Positions 48,104-58,939 of a DNA stretch of 64,000 nucleotides are shown here, in pieces. Below the pieces are notes generated by a model, which did no database searches, was not told where the DNA came from, and was given only the letters and a program-made list of their open reading frames with translations. The first letter of the stretch is position 1; every line of letters begins with the position of its first letter. The position numbers and the translations under genes are program-made. This stretch comes from Caprella mutica. Its lineage: Eukaryota > Arthropoda > Malacostraca > Amphipoda > Caprellidae. The stretch is from assembly GCA_947561585.1 (NCBI GenBank), contig CANNZV010001638.1:1-64000 (forward strand). Reading direction: 5' to 3'.

Positions 48104-49087
48104 ATAAGCTTGTGACAATATGCATTGTATGCACATAAGTAATTGGTGCATATTTGCTTGAAAATGCATTCTATTGAAATGCATATGCATTTTATATGCT
48201 ATATATGACTTCAATTTAAAAAAAAATGCACGTATTTCAGTTGCATCACGCGTCTGCTTTGCGTGGTCTTGTTTTGTTAGAATGTAATAAAGTAGGCATT
48301 CGTATATTTCTATTGATTTCTCAAGATAGGCAGTTACTAAGAAACCCATTAATTTTTCATCAGAACTTTTTATTAATTGTAAGGAATATTAAAAAAACTA
48401 AAATAGAGAAGATTATTTAAAAAAAACACCTCGATTAAATTTTGCTTTCAAGTACATTTAACAAGTCATAAACAACACTGCGTATAGAAGACTCGCAATA
48501 TTTGATGGGCCAAGTTATTTTAGAATTTCACGTAGATTTCCTTGTGCACTGGGTAGTGGGTATGTTCTCCTGTCAGAATTAAATTTGTCTGATAATTGAA
48601 TATCCTTCTTTTGATAACACCGTTATAAACTATAGCCATGGTCAGAATATTTTTAATCTTTTAAGATCAATCGCTGTTTAGATTGACCGACCTGGCACCT
48701 CAATTTGCTCAGTTGTTGATTAAATAACTGAGAATTCTGAATCTATGAACGAAAGACTTACTTTCATTCTATGCTCTGTAGAAGTTTCAGACTTTCTCAC
48801 TCTGGTAAATATCTGGAATATTAAGATTTAAGAAGCAGGGTTCAACCTAGTTCCCACCTCGCTATAAGCCTATAACTTAGCCTATAATAATCTTAATTTC
48901 TGAAATAAAATAAATATCTAGCTTTGCTTCTAATTATGCAGAACTTTATCATTTGAATATCACAAATAAACGTATTTTAACCATTTTCTGTAGGCATTAA
49001 TTTTTATATTTGAATTTCATGATTTGCATACGCTTTTTTTACATGCATATGCATCATTTCACCAACATGCAAGATATGAAACCCTAC
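48104..49087. mobile_element. About 980-bp insertion related to the hAT-like element
   Basis: Block 1 reads continuously through TCAACTAATAACCAATA (about 41275), while block 2 is split here between CTAATAACCA and CTAGTAACCA. Ends TAAGCTTGTGACAATATGC and complement of CATATGAAACCCTA resemble the 43172 element. Exact boundaries uncertain. Confidence 0.55.
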
Positions 49088-49401
49088 TAGTAACCAATCT
49101 AAGATAAAATTATTATCTTTCATTTTTATAGTTTTTACTCTTACCATATTTTATTTCTAACAGTACTTAGGATTCAATCCCTCAATAGATTGCATCATTT
49201 GTAGTTTTTTTTTTACCAGTCAATTTGTTGCACTGCATTCCCAATGATTAATTAATAACCAAAGGGACATCGGACCTATGAATAGTTAAGGTTGAAGAGT
49301 ATAACCCTAGCGCTATTCTCTAAAACTACAAGTTTAGATTTTAGCTTAAGGATAGAGCCGCTGTGTACCTGCACAGTACTGATCCTAGATCCTTTCGACG
49401 G

Positions 49402-49940
49402 CGACAATCTTGTAGCAAATGCGACAATTCTGTAGCAAATGCGACAATTCTGTAGCAAATGCGACAATTCTGTAGCAAATGCGACAATTCTGTAGCAAAT
49501 GCGACAATTCTGTAGCAAATGCGACAATTCTGTAGCAAATGCGACAATTCTGTAGCAAATGCGACAATTCTGTAGCAAATGCGACAATTCTGTAGCAAAT
49601 GTGACAATTCTGTAGCAAATGTGACAATTCTGTAGCAAATGTGACAATTCTGTAGCAAATGTGACAATTCTGTAGCAAATGTGACAATTCTGTAGCAAAT
49701 GTGACAATTCTGTAGCAAATGTGACAATTTTGCAGCAAATGTGACAATTTTGCAGCAAATGTGACAATTTTGCAGCAAATGTGACAATTTTGCAGCAAAT
49801 GTGACAATTTTGCAGCAAATGTGACAATTTTGCAGCAAATGTGACAATTTCGCAGCAAATGTGACAATTTCGCAGCAAATGTGACAATTTCGCAGCAAAT
49901 GTGACAATTTCGCAGCAAATGTGACAATTTTGCAGCAAAC
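49402..49940. repeat. 20-bp minisatellite, 27 copies, graded variants
   Basis: Unit GACAATTCTGTAGCAAATGC on the left, GACAATTCTGTAGCAAATGT in the middle, GACAATTTTGCAGCAAATGT and then TTTCGCAG to the right. It lies in the 3' flank of RING copy 3. All minus frames are open by chance. Confidence 0.95.
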
Positions 49941-50140
49941 TTACTCATTTTATAGGTAAAATCAATGAACTATATATTTAGTCTCTCAAACCTGACCAGG
50001 GAGAGTTGGGGAAACGCTTGCAAGATGTACAGGCATCCACAGTACTAATCTAAACAAAATGCAAAGGACTTACACACGGTTATAAGAAGGAACAGAAAAC
50101 AAACAACCGAAATTTTCAGACAAGATAATTTATAAATATA

Positions 50141-50146
50141 TTTATT
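50141..50146 (-). terminator. Poly(A) signal, RING copy 3
   Basis: AATAAA on the minus strand about 80 nt after the stop of copy 3, in the conserved 3' flank. Confidence 0.55.
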
Positions 50147-50223
50147 AGTAAATTTTAAAACTTTACAATAGAACTTCACAGACAAGAGTAACAAAACTAA
50201 CATTAAAATTAGGGTTGGTGCTA

Positions 50224-51641
50224 TTAGGGGGGAGGAGGTCCTTCAGAGATTCTTAAATGATCGGGAGCCATGATCCACTCTAGTGAGAAAATAGGATTAC
50301 TTTTTTCATTCTTCGCTTCTTCTGATATCCTTGTAGCGAAGGCTGCAGTACTTTCAATTCCTATATAATCCTCTTCTCTATAGACTATTGGCGCTAGTTT
50401 AGTACAACCATGTGATCCAAAAAACCCTTTGTAACCAAGACTAGCCGGAGCACCATCATCTTCGTCCACCCTCTCATAGTTAATATCGTAGAAGGCCTCT
50501 GGTACTACTTGATACCAGTCTTCAGGGACATCAAGCGCTTTAAACACTCTCTCTGTATTTCTGCTGACTTTCCAAGTAGTGAACACGAAAGAATTTCTGA
50601 TCCAGAAATCAGTGAACGTATCACAGGTTATGCATGGCAATCTGTACCTGTGAGAAGTGAAAAGTTATGTTTTAATGCATAAATTTAACACATTTTCCTG
50701 CAAGGTAGCCTTATAGCACCCGAAGACATGATTAGGCTCACATTAATCGGAAAGTTGGTTCTAACATAAATTATTAATTAATCCGTATTTCTTGCAAGTC
50801 AGATTGGAGTGTTAGTGCACACTTACAGAGTACTGCACGAGTGAGATAATTTAGTGTTACTCTACCATATTAATCATCTTCCTTACCTGAAACTTGGTTC
50901 CCAGTCTGCACAGCTTAAGCAATACAGGTGACCACATAGACCTATCAGAGCGAAATCCTCAACATCCACATCGATATCTTTGACGCAAATTTGGCAATAC
51001 AAGTGAGGTCTTGCTGTGTAGATCCTCAATCTACAATTTTTCAAGAACAACGTTTCCTGCAGTTCCATTTTCTTAGTTAGATTCAAATAGACATGAGGCA
51101 CGCGACTGAAACTTCCCAGAGCGGAATAAACAAAGAAAACGAAGCGGGTATTCAAGAATGTTCGCATATATGGTACAGCATTCTCCATCATCTGGTGGTG
51201 GGCTCTGAAAGGATGTACATCACTATCGTAAATGTAAAACATCTTCACACATAGCGTGTCACATAAGTACTCCATAAATGAAATGGCAGACATTAGGTTT
51301 CCGCCGTTCTGTTTAATGAATTCCTCTGATTCACTGATTATACTTGGAATTCTGTCTTGAAGTTCTTTCAGATGGAATACATTTCTTTCTATAACACCAT
51401 TTTCAACCTCTTCTGGAACATATTTAATGGCAGCATTGAAAATATCGTAAATCCCATCTGCAAATTTTATTAGGAGGGCGTCTGGATGAAGAATCTTTGA
51501 AAACTTGTAGTACTCTACAATTTTTGGTAGTTGTTCGGTGAATGTTCGAAATCTTACGGATTTTAATTCCTCTTGGCCGGCTGTGAGAGTAGCTATCATA
51601 GAAATCATTTCCTCTTTCAGACTTTTTGGGGCCTCCGCCAT
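50224..51641 (-). CDS. RING-finger protein, tandem copy 3, shortened C-terminus
   Basis: Exons 51641-50887 and 50647-50224 encode 392 residues; the intron is 50648-50886. The frame is open for 26 codons upstream, but MAEAP at 51641 is chosen because all three copies begin there. The RING ligands are C216, C219, C236, H238, C241, C244, C257 and C260 (LPCITC after the intron). Relative to copy 2 the exon 2 protein is more divergent, and it ends EGPPPP followed by TAA; the family ending PISSPEIDSTNPD is missing because of a short deletion, although its downstream codons are still recognisable just past the stop. Predicted E3 ubiquitin ligase-like protein; function beyond the RING is unknown. Confidence 0.82.
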
Positions 51642-51721
51642 GATTAATTGTATTAGTTTTGAATATTTATCTGAAATGCAAGGTACCAGTCTGAACAGAA
51701 TTAGGATTCGATGAGTCAAGG

Positions 51722-53160
51722 TTTAAAAGTAATTCATGAGAGATAGCTTTAAAATTCCAGCCATATTATTTCATTTAATCAACCTTTTATTGTTTAGCAA
51801 ACCGGTTTTAATCCCAGTTTAAATAACTAAATATGATCATATCATTAATAACTAATAAAAAGTGTTAAAAGTAAAATTAATATATCTCTGGAGTAGCTAG
51901 GTTTTTTATTTTTTATTAGAGATTTTGTGGTTTGAGGTCATAGTTTGCGAGCGTGCCGCAATTTACCCATTCTTCCCAACTGATTACGTTCAAAGCAAAC
52001 AACGTAAACTAAAACACCAAAAACAAGCATACCTTAAGTAGGGAACACTACTTGCTTACCCTCGAATGACGGTGTAGGTATATGTTGGGCGTAATTGGCC
52101 GATTTGCACAATCTCGAGAATGCACCAAGTTTTAATTCCCTTCAATCCTCTCATACAGAGAGTGCGGTAATACCTTCACTATATTTACTATGAAATAGAA
52201 TAATATAATACATGTGTAGAGGGGGGATGGGGGTGCGTACCTACTTCAGGGTACCTAGCTATTCACCATACCTAGGATGAACCAAATAGAAGTTTAAATA
52301 AAGTCGTCAAAAATTAAGAATATACTACATTTAACCTTCAACCGTATCATAGCCATTTTAATTCACACTATAAATATAGGGTTAAACCTAAATACCAAAT
52401 GTCGACAATTAAGAACTGAACGTGAATACGGTTTCAGTACCTACTCTACTTCGCTTCTTGATAACTAATCTTTACACTAAAATATTGGCTTGGGTTTTCG
52501 AAAAAAAGTGGTTAGGTATTTTTAAAGAAACTACATCTGAACTAAATTAGAACCTAATGAAATGGAAAATATAATATATTAAAAAAAATAGGAAAGGGGC
52601 TAATTACATAAAACTTAAATTCACTTTTCAAAATTACTACACGAGATAGTTTCCTATTTAAATTAAGTAGATGAATTACCTCCAGTTGTAATAATCAAAC
52701 TTAAACTGATGTATGTAGGTTTGCCTTATTTGATGAACTACAGATAATATTTACTTTTCAGTGTTAAATCACCTTTTAAGGGAATTCTGTAAATTTGAAT
52801 AAGATTCGAGTTTTTATAAATAAAAGTATTGTAGGTATCACTAATTTTTATCATCGCTCAAATAGTGGAAAACAAATTAATTCATAAGTTCGTAGCTTTT
52901 CTAATATTTTGTAATACATTTTCAAACAATCGTGATACAATTTTTATTAATATTCCAAATTCCTGATGACCTCGTCATTTATGCATTTTTTAAATACATA
53001 CGTCATTTAATAATAATTCATGAAAAACTGGGGATGTTCAATAAAAATGACAGAAAAATATTTAAGTTACAAGATAAACAAAATAGAGACTGAAAGTCTT
53101 GCTAGGTAGAGTATGTCGTTTATCGATTTCTGTAGTTTTCTACTAACTTAAATTTTGAAA
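51722..53160. other. 5' flank of RING copy 3 and spacer
   Basis: Shared with the other blocks to about 52850; contains remnants of the GGGTCACGCAGG element near 51955. No further gene seen. Confidence 0.5.
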
Positions 53161-53209
53161 TTAGTAGGTAGGTAGGAATTAGATTCTAGCTGGGTAATCT
53201 ATAGTGACT

Positions 53210-53800
53210 TTGTAGGTAGGATAGTAACTAGATAGTAGCTATAGTGAGTTTGTAGGTAGGATACTAACTAGGTAGTATAGTAGCTATAGATTATAGTGAG
53301 TTGGTAGGTAGTATAGTAGCTATAGCCTACAGTAAGTTGGTAGGTAGTATAGTAGCTATAGCCTACAGTAAGTTGGTAGGTAGTAGAGTAGCTATAGCCT
53401 ACAGTGAATTGGTAGGTAGTATAGTAGCTATAGCCTACAGTAAGTTGGTAGGTAGTATAGTTGCCATAGCCTACAGTGAGTTGGTAGGTAGTATAGTAGC
53501 TATAGCCTACAGTGTGTTGGGAGGTAGTATAGTTGCCATAGCCTACAGTGAGTTGGTAGGTAGTATATTAGCTATAGCGTACCTACAGTAAGTTGGTAGG
53601 TAGTAGAGTAGCTATAGCCTACAGTGAATTGGTAGGTAGTATAGTAGCTATAGCCTACAGTAAGTTGGTAGGTAGTATAGTAGCTATAGCCTACAGTGTG
53701 TTGGTAGGTAGTATAGTAGCTATAGCCTACAGTGAGTTGGTAGGTAGTATAGTAGCTATAGCCTACAGTAAGTTGGTAGGTAGCATATTAGGTTAGGTAG
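53210..53800. repeat. 36-bp minisatellite, about 15 copies
   Basis: Unit GTAAGTTGGTAGGTAGTATA plus GTAGCTATAGCCTACA with GAG, GAA and GTG variants in the first codon-like position. Gives 12-residue repeats in one frame, not a supported gene. Confidence 0.94.
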
Positions 53801-54440
53801 TTTGTCGGTAAGACACTGAGGTGGAGTATGACCTTCAAATGTCACATAGGAGGTAAACAGTAACCTCAAGAACGGGTCTACGACAGGCACGCCGCTACTA
53901 TAATGCATTCCACCGCTATGATAGTCTAGTCTGTCTGGTTTGCTAGAGATATTTTACTAGAAAAATATGTCTGGTATTTAAAAGAGTGATTTGTGAAAAT
54001 GAATGATGAAAAAGGACACTTTTAATCAATCTAAATTATGAAGGAAAAAGCATTAATTAATTGAAAAGATTAAAAAGAATTCCTAGCGCTTCACTAGCTT
54101 TAAAATCTATAAATAAAATAAAATCATTCATTACAAATAGATAATTGACAACCTAAATCTCCATAGTAACGAATATGAATAGCTATCCGACCACTAGCAA
54201 ATTACAATCTTATCCAATCTCTGAACTGTAGGCATAGAATGAATAGAATAAATAAAATGTTCTGTTATTTAGCTCTGGGAATCTGTTGCCGCAATTCAAT
54301 GGCAAAGGTGGAAAAGCTTTACCACGTCACAATTTCAGGGAATATTGAGAAAAAAGGTTAGCCATTTCCGGGAATTAGATTGCGCCACTGAATGTTGAAA
54401 CTGATATGCTACATTTATGCACCTAGCTGTGTTGTAGTGG
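53801..54440. other. Spacer, nothing recognised
   Basis: No coding or repeat signal. Confidence 0.45.
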
Positions 54441-54447
54441 AAAGGAT

Positions 54448-54590
54448 GAGGGGGAAGTTCCGTGTTATCGAACAGTTCTACATTTTCGATCATTTAAGAA
54501 AGAAGTATATAATAATTATTATGTAACAGGTTATTTTAATTGGTATCCATGATACCTACCTGAAGGGAACATGAATACCAATTAAAATTT
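54448..54590. mobile_element. GGGTAAGTTCCGAG-family element, truncated
   Basis: Left arm AAGTTCCGTGTTATCGAAC and a decayed core beginning GGTATCCATGATACCTACC; no right outer arm. Confidence 0.6.
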
Positions 54591-54992
54591 GTTTGTTTGG
54601 AATTTGTTACCACTCCTATTTATTTGTTTCTTTTTAGATAATTGTTTAATAAATATATAGTTAGAATATTTAGTGTTTGAACGGTAATAACGTATTTAAA
54701 ATTCAAAGGAGGTAGCTATCGATCCTTTAGCCTAATTTTAGCCGAGGGAATTCTAAAATCCTTTGAAAAAAAAGGATATTTCAGGAGTGAAATTTGTTTA
54801 CTATTCTCGAAATGTTATCATTAGGACATCAAAATGCTATGCAAAGTTTAAAGCTATTTTTAGATAATTAAATAGAACCAGTATTGCGGTTTGGTATTTT
54901 AGAAAAAGGTATCGAGACCATCATAAAAATATGTCAAATAACATTTTTTGACCAAAAATTAGTTTATGAATATTAATACCAAGAGGGAAATT

Positions 54993-55490
54993 TATTGTGG
55001 GACCATAGGAGAGGTATCCCCTCTTAATCTTTTATAGCCCCACCACAACTTTCTCCCCTAATCTCCTATGGCCCCACCATAATTCTCTCCCCTAATCTCC
55101 TATGGCCCCACCATAACTCTCTCCCCTAATCTCCTATGGACCCACCATAACTATCTCCCAATCTCCTATGGGCCCACCATACTCTCTACCAATCTCCTAT
55201 GGCCCCACCATAACTCTCTCCCAATCTCCTATGGCCCCACCATAACACTCTCTACTCAATCTCCTATGGCCCCACCATAACTCTCTCTCAATCTCCTATG
55301 GCCCCACCATAACTCTCTCCCCTAATCTCCTATGGCCCCACCATAACTCTCTCCCCTAATCTCCTATGGACCCACCATAACTCTCTCCCAATCTCCTATG
55401 GCCCCACCATAACTCTCTCCCAATCTCCTATGGCCCCACCATAACTCTCTCCTAATCTCCTATGGCCCCACCATAACTCTCTTCTATCCC
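54993..55490. repeat. Fold-back arm amplified into a tandem array, about 15 units
   Basis: A hairpin (TTGTGGGACCATAGGAGAG with its complement) is followed by units of ATCTCCTATGGCCCCACCAT plus AACTCTCTCCC. The unit equals one arm of the fold-back. Confidence 0.9.
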
Positions 55491-55690
55491 ATTTTAAGGG
55501 AGATTTATGACCATCCATCCTCTCAGTCTCCTGAATAATGACTGAGACTGACTGACTGATGGTAGAGACTTACATAGACTGACTGATGGTACGGACTTAC
55601 ATAGTCTGCTGCAAACTACCTCAGAGCTAATTTGAAGTGAGCCTTTTTGATGCAAGAGACAAATTTACGGCTAAAGAAGTATTAGGGAGA
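55491..55690. other. Spacer with ACTGACTGATGG repeats
   Basis: Two copies of AGACTGACTGATGGTA; nothing else. Confidence 0.5.
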
Positions 55691-55699
55691 CAAATAAAT

Positions 55700-56752
55700 T
55701 ATAAAAGGTTTTAGTTACTAGATATATCTATATCCTAATAGTGTAATTAGCTACTAGATATATCTATATCCTAATAGTGTAATTAGCTACTAGATATATC
55801 TGTATCCTAATAGTGTAATTAGGTACTAGATATATCTTTATCCTAATAGTGCAATTAGTTACTAGATATATCTATATCCTAATAGTGTATTTAGCTACTA
55901 GATATATCTATATCCTAATAGTGTATTTAGCTACTAGATATATCTGTATCCTAATAGTGTAATTAGGTACTAGATATATCTATATCCTAATAGTGTATTT
56001 AGCTACTAGATATATCTATATCCTAATAGTGTAATTAGCTACTAGATATATCTGTATCCTAATAGTGTAATTAGTTACTAGATATATCTGTATCCTAATA
56101 GTGCAATTAGTTACTAGATATATCTATATCCTAATAGTGTATTTAGCTACTAGATATATCTGTATCCTAATAGTGTATTTAGTTACTAGATATATCTGTA
56201 TCCTAATAGTGTATTTAGGTACTAGATATATCTGTATCCTAATAGTGTATTTAGCTACTAGATATATCTGTATCCTAATAGTGTATTTAGTTACTAGATA
56301 TATCTGTATCCTAATAGTGTATTTAGGTACTAGATATATCTGTATCCTAATAGTGTATTTAGCTACTAGATATATCTGTATCCTAATAGTGTATTTAGGT
56401 ACTAGATATATCTGTATCCTAATAGTGTATTTAGCTACTAGATATATCTATATCCTAATAGTGTATTTAGTTACTAGATATATCTATATCCTAATAGTGT
56501 ATTTAGCTACTAGATATATCTATATCCTAATAGTGTATTTAGTTACTAGATATATCTGTATCCTAATAGTGTATTTAGGTACTAGATATATCTGTATCCT
56601 AATAGTGTATTTAGCTACTAGATATATCTGTATCCTAATAGTGTATTTAGTTACTAGATATATCTGTATCCTAATAGTGTATTTAGGTACTAGATATATC
56701 TGTATCCTAATAGTGTATTTAGCTACTAGATATATCTGTATCCTAATATTGT
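55700..56752. repeat. 36-bp minisatellite with a 108-bp higher-order period, about 29 units
   Basis: Unit TACTAGATATATCTATATCC plus TAATAGTGTATTTAGC. The base before TACT cycles C, T, G in three-unit blocks in the right half. A 237-codon frame results from the multiple-of-3 unit. Confidence 0.95.
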
Positions 56753-57095
56753 TTGTATTTCGTTCGTACGTTCCGTCTTTCAGAAAAAGAGGAAACATCT
56801 TTTTTAATAGATAGGGGTTATAAAAACTATAGAAAATGATGTAAAGACTATTATGTTAATAAATTAAATAGAAATTCAACCTTATGGAAAATAAAATAGG
56901 AAATAATTTCAGTAGAATAAAAAACTATATATTGCAATACAATTTAATATATTAACAAAATAGAATAAATTTCATTGAAATAATATATTAAATAATTTTC
57001 AAGACATTAGAAGAAATATAATATTTTTTTTTCTCATAAAACATTAAAAAGAATAAATAGAAAATAAACATGAAGACTGTTTTATGTGTAGGACG
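56753..57095. other. AT-rich spacer
   Basis: Nothing recognised. Confidence 0.5.
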
Positions 57096-57099
57096 TCAT

Positions 57100-57272
57100 A
57101 CGGTAGAACTCCTCAATAGTGAACACCTGTATAGTGAATATAGGGTCCTGAGTAAGGAAGTAGTCTCTATAGTGAACAAATTTTCTTTAGTGTGCCATGA
57201 ATGGCCATCAGTTTTCTATAACTGATGGCCATTCAAGGCAGACTAAAGAAAACTTGTTCACTATAGAGGAGA
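57100..57272. mobile_element. Palindromic CTCCTCTATAGTGAA element, best preserved
   Basis: GTAGAACTCCTCAATAGTG on the left; CTATAGTGAACAAATTTTC, AATGGCCATCAG and a TTTTCTATAA loop with their complements form a long near-perfect hairpin. Confidence 0.7.
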
Positions 57273-57692
57273 TCTATTAAATTTATTCCAAAGATTAACA
57301 ACCAGTGAAATTATAAAGTTTTACCCATTTATATAACTTTAACGTATTGTAGTACTGTTTAAATCACACTCACCTTTTAGTTACACCTTAGTACAGATAT
57401 AACATACGATGCAGTAAGTGATATCGTACGATTTGTTAAGGTATCTAGTTACACACTATACCTACCTAGAGCTAGAACAAACATTGTGTGTATTTATTAT
57501 GAGATACATGTGTAGGGAACTGCTTATGGGATTACATGGCATTATACTTTTTTATTCTCATTGTTCTATTTTTTTAATTAAAAACACATAATAAATAGAA
57601 AAAATAATATATTATTAAACAATTCAAAAAATAATCAACATATAATGAGTATAAAAAATGGTATAATCTTAAAATATCCATGAAAATAATAT

Positions 57693-57830
57693 AGCGAGTT
57701 CCACATTTTAGTTGGTATCCATGATACGTGCAGGTATCATTGATACCTATTAAAATAGTAAGTTAAATCATAATCATTATTTACATTTCTTTTATGATCG
57801 ATAACGTGTAAGTGCCCGATAACTGTGCAC
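57693..57830. mobile_element. GGGTAAGTTCCGAG-family element, rearranged
   Basis: Short outer arms (GAGTTCCACATTTT; TTTATGATCGATAACGTG) and a core at 57713-57746 with two changes. Confidence 0.6.
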
Positions 57831-57934
57831 TAGTGCCATAGCCTGTACACAGGCAAGCGTGTCAAGTCATAAGCTGAATAACAATCCAAGACATTAATTC
57901 TACTCACACCTTGTAAGTGACTGTGGAGTGATTG

Positions 57935-58265
57935 TGAGGGGTATCTATGGATACCGTTACTGAGAGAGGTATCCATGATGCCGTATGGATACCGTTAGTG
58001 AGAGAGGTAGCCATGGTATCGTGTGGATACCGTCAATATCCATCTCATACGAGTAAAAATAAACTATATTAACCTGAATTTGAAATAAGGGGATACCTGT
58101 TTGTATCCATGATACCTGTTTGTATCCATGATACCTGTTTGCATCCATGATACCTATTTATATCCATGATAGATGTTCGTATCCATGATACCTGTTCGTA
58201 TCTATGATACCTGTTCGTATTTATGATACCTGTTCGTATCTATGATACCTGTTCCTATCCATGAT
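57935..58265. repeat. Array of half-core units
   Basis: About ten 19-bp units TATCCATGATACCTGTTTG and variants, preceded by GGATACCGTTA blocks. The unit matches one arm of the TIR-element core palindrome. Confidence 0.85.
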
Positions 58266-58775
58266 ACACCACCACCCGTCAAGTATTTCAAACTGTCAAT
58301 CTTGCGTCTGAATTCAATATTATTCCCGATAGCAGCTAACATTCGGTAACGTATGTTTTTATTCTCTAATATTCCGATATTATAAAAGTTACAATTCGGA
58401 GGGAGTCCCTAAATTGCAGCACCTCTCGATATTATTCTCTAAAAAAAGACTGAATTGGATATCAGGACCACTGGACAAACAAAGGGTCCATGCATATTCG
58501 GTAGCGTCAACAGGTGCTGGTATTTTATGGGGACAACGCGGACTCGGAACATTAATTGAAAATGTCCGCTTGAGGGACAGAATCTGTGATGGTATTGGGG
58601 CCCATTAGGGAAAAGGGAAAAGAAAGGGAAGAAATTGGAAGGAAAGGTGGATAGGAGAGTTTTCTTCATATTAAATAAAACTGATGCGAGTTACAATATT
58701 AGAATGATTTTAAGTAAAAAAAAAAGTTTGACTTCAGGATATATAAAAAAGTATGTATGTTTGGTACAGATTTAA
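58266..58775. other. Spacer with a less AT-rich patch
   Basis: 58400-58610 has a 64-codon plus frame (GPLDKQRVHAYS region) after a possible acceptor; not enough to call an exon. Confidence 0.35.
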
Positions 58776-58780
58776 GAGTC

Positions 58781-58935
58781 TAGGGTTGTGACAATATACC
58801 TTTAAAATAATAATCTTAAGAATGTCAGACGAAATGAAATGGTATCGAATACGATATACCGCTGGTGTAGAACCATTCAATACTCTTCTTTAATAATATT
58901 CTCTATGATTCTAAAAGCATATTGTCACAACACTA
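58781..58935. mobile_element. 155-bp hAT-like MITE
   Basis: TAGGGTTGTGACAATATAC and complement of GCATATTGTCACAACACTA. Same termini as 43172; no target duplication is recognisable. Confidence 0.65.
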
Positions 58936-58939
58936 TAAT

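Larger units (their letters stand above)
44690..49280. repeat. Segmental duplication block, copy 2
   Basis: Contains RING copy 2. The motif TCAGTGTTAAATCACCTTTT near 47907 matches 41085 and 52759 in the other blocks. Two TA-flanked elements and one large insertion lie in its 5' flank. It joins block 3 head to tail at about 49280-49295. Confidence 0.65.
49285..52850. repeat. Segmental duplication block, copy 3
   Basis: Contains RING copy 3, begins with the same CCCTAGCGCT-containing segment as block 1, and loses similarity to the other blocks at about 52850. Its 3' flank carries the 20-bp array at 49402-49940 that the other blocks lack. Confidence 0.6.

Noticed and set aside
49276..49948. Minus-strand frames of about 190-220 codons rich in His/Leu/Cys
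   Set aside because: All three minus frames are open across a 20-bp array; none has unique coding sequence.
51642..51719. 26-residue N-terminal extension of RING copy 3
   Set aside because: Not conserved in copies 1 and 2, which start at the same MAEA methionine.
56101..56814. 237-codon frame of 12-residue repeats
   Set aside because: By-product of a 36-bp minisatellite; no splice sites or unique coding ends.
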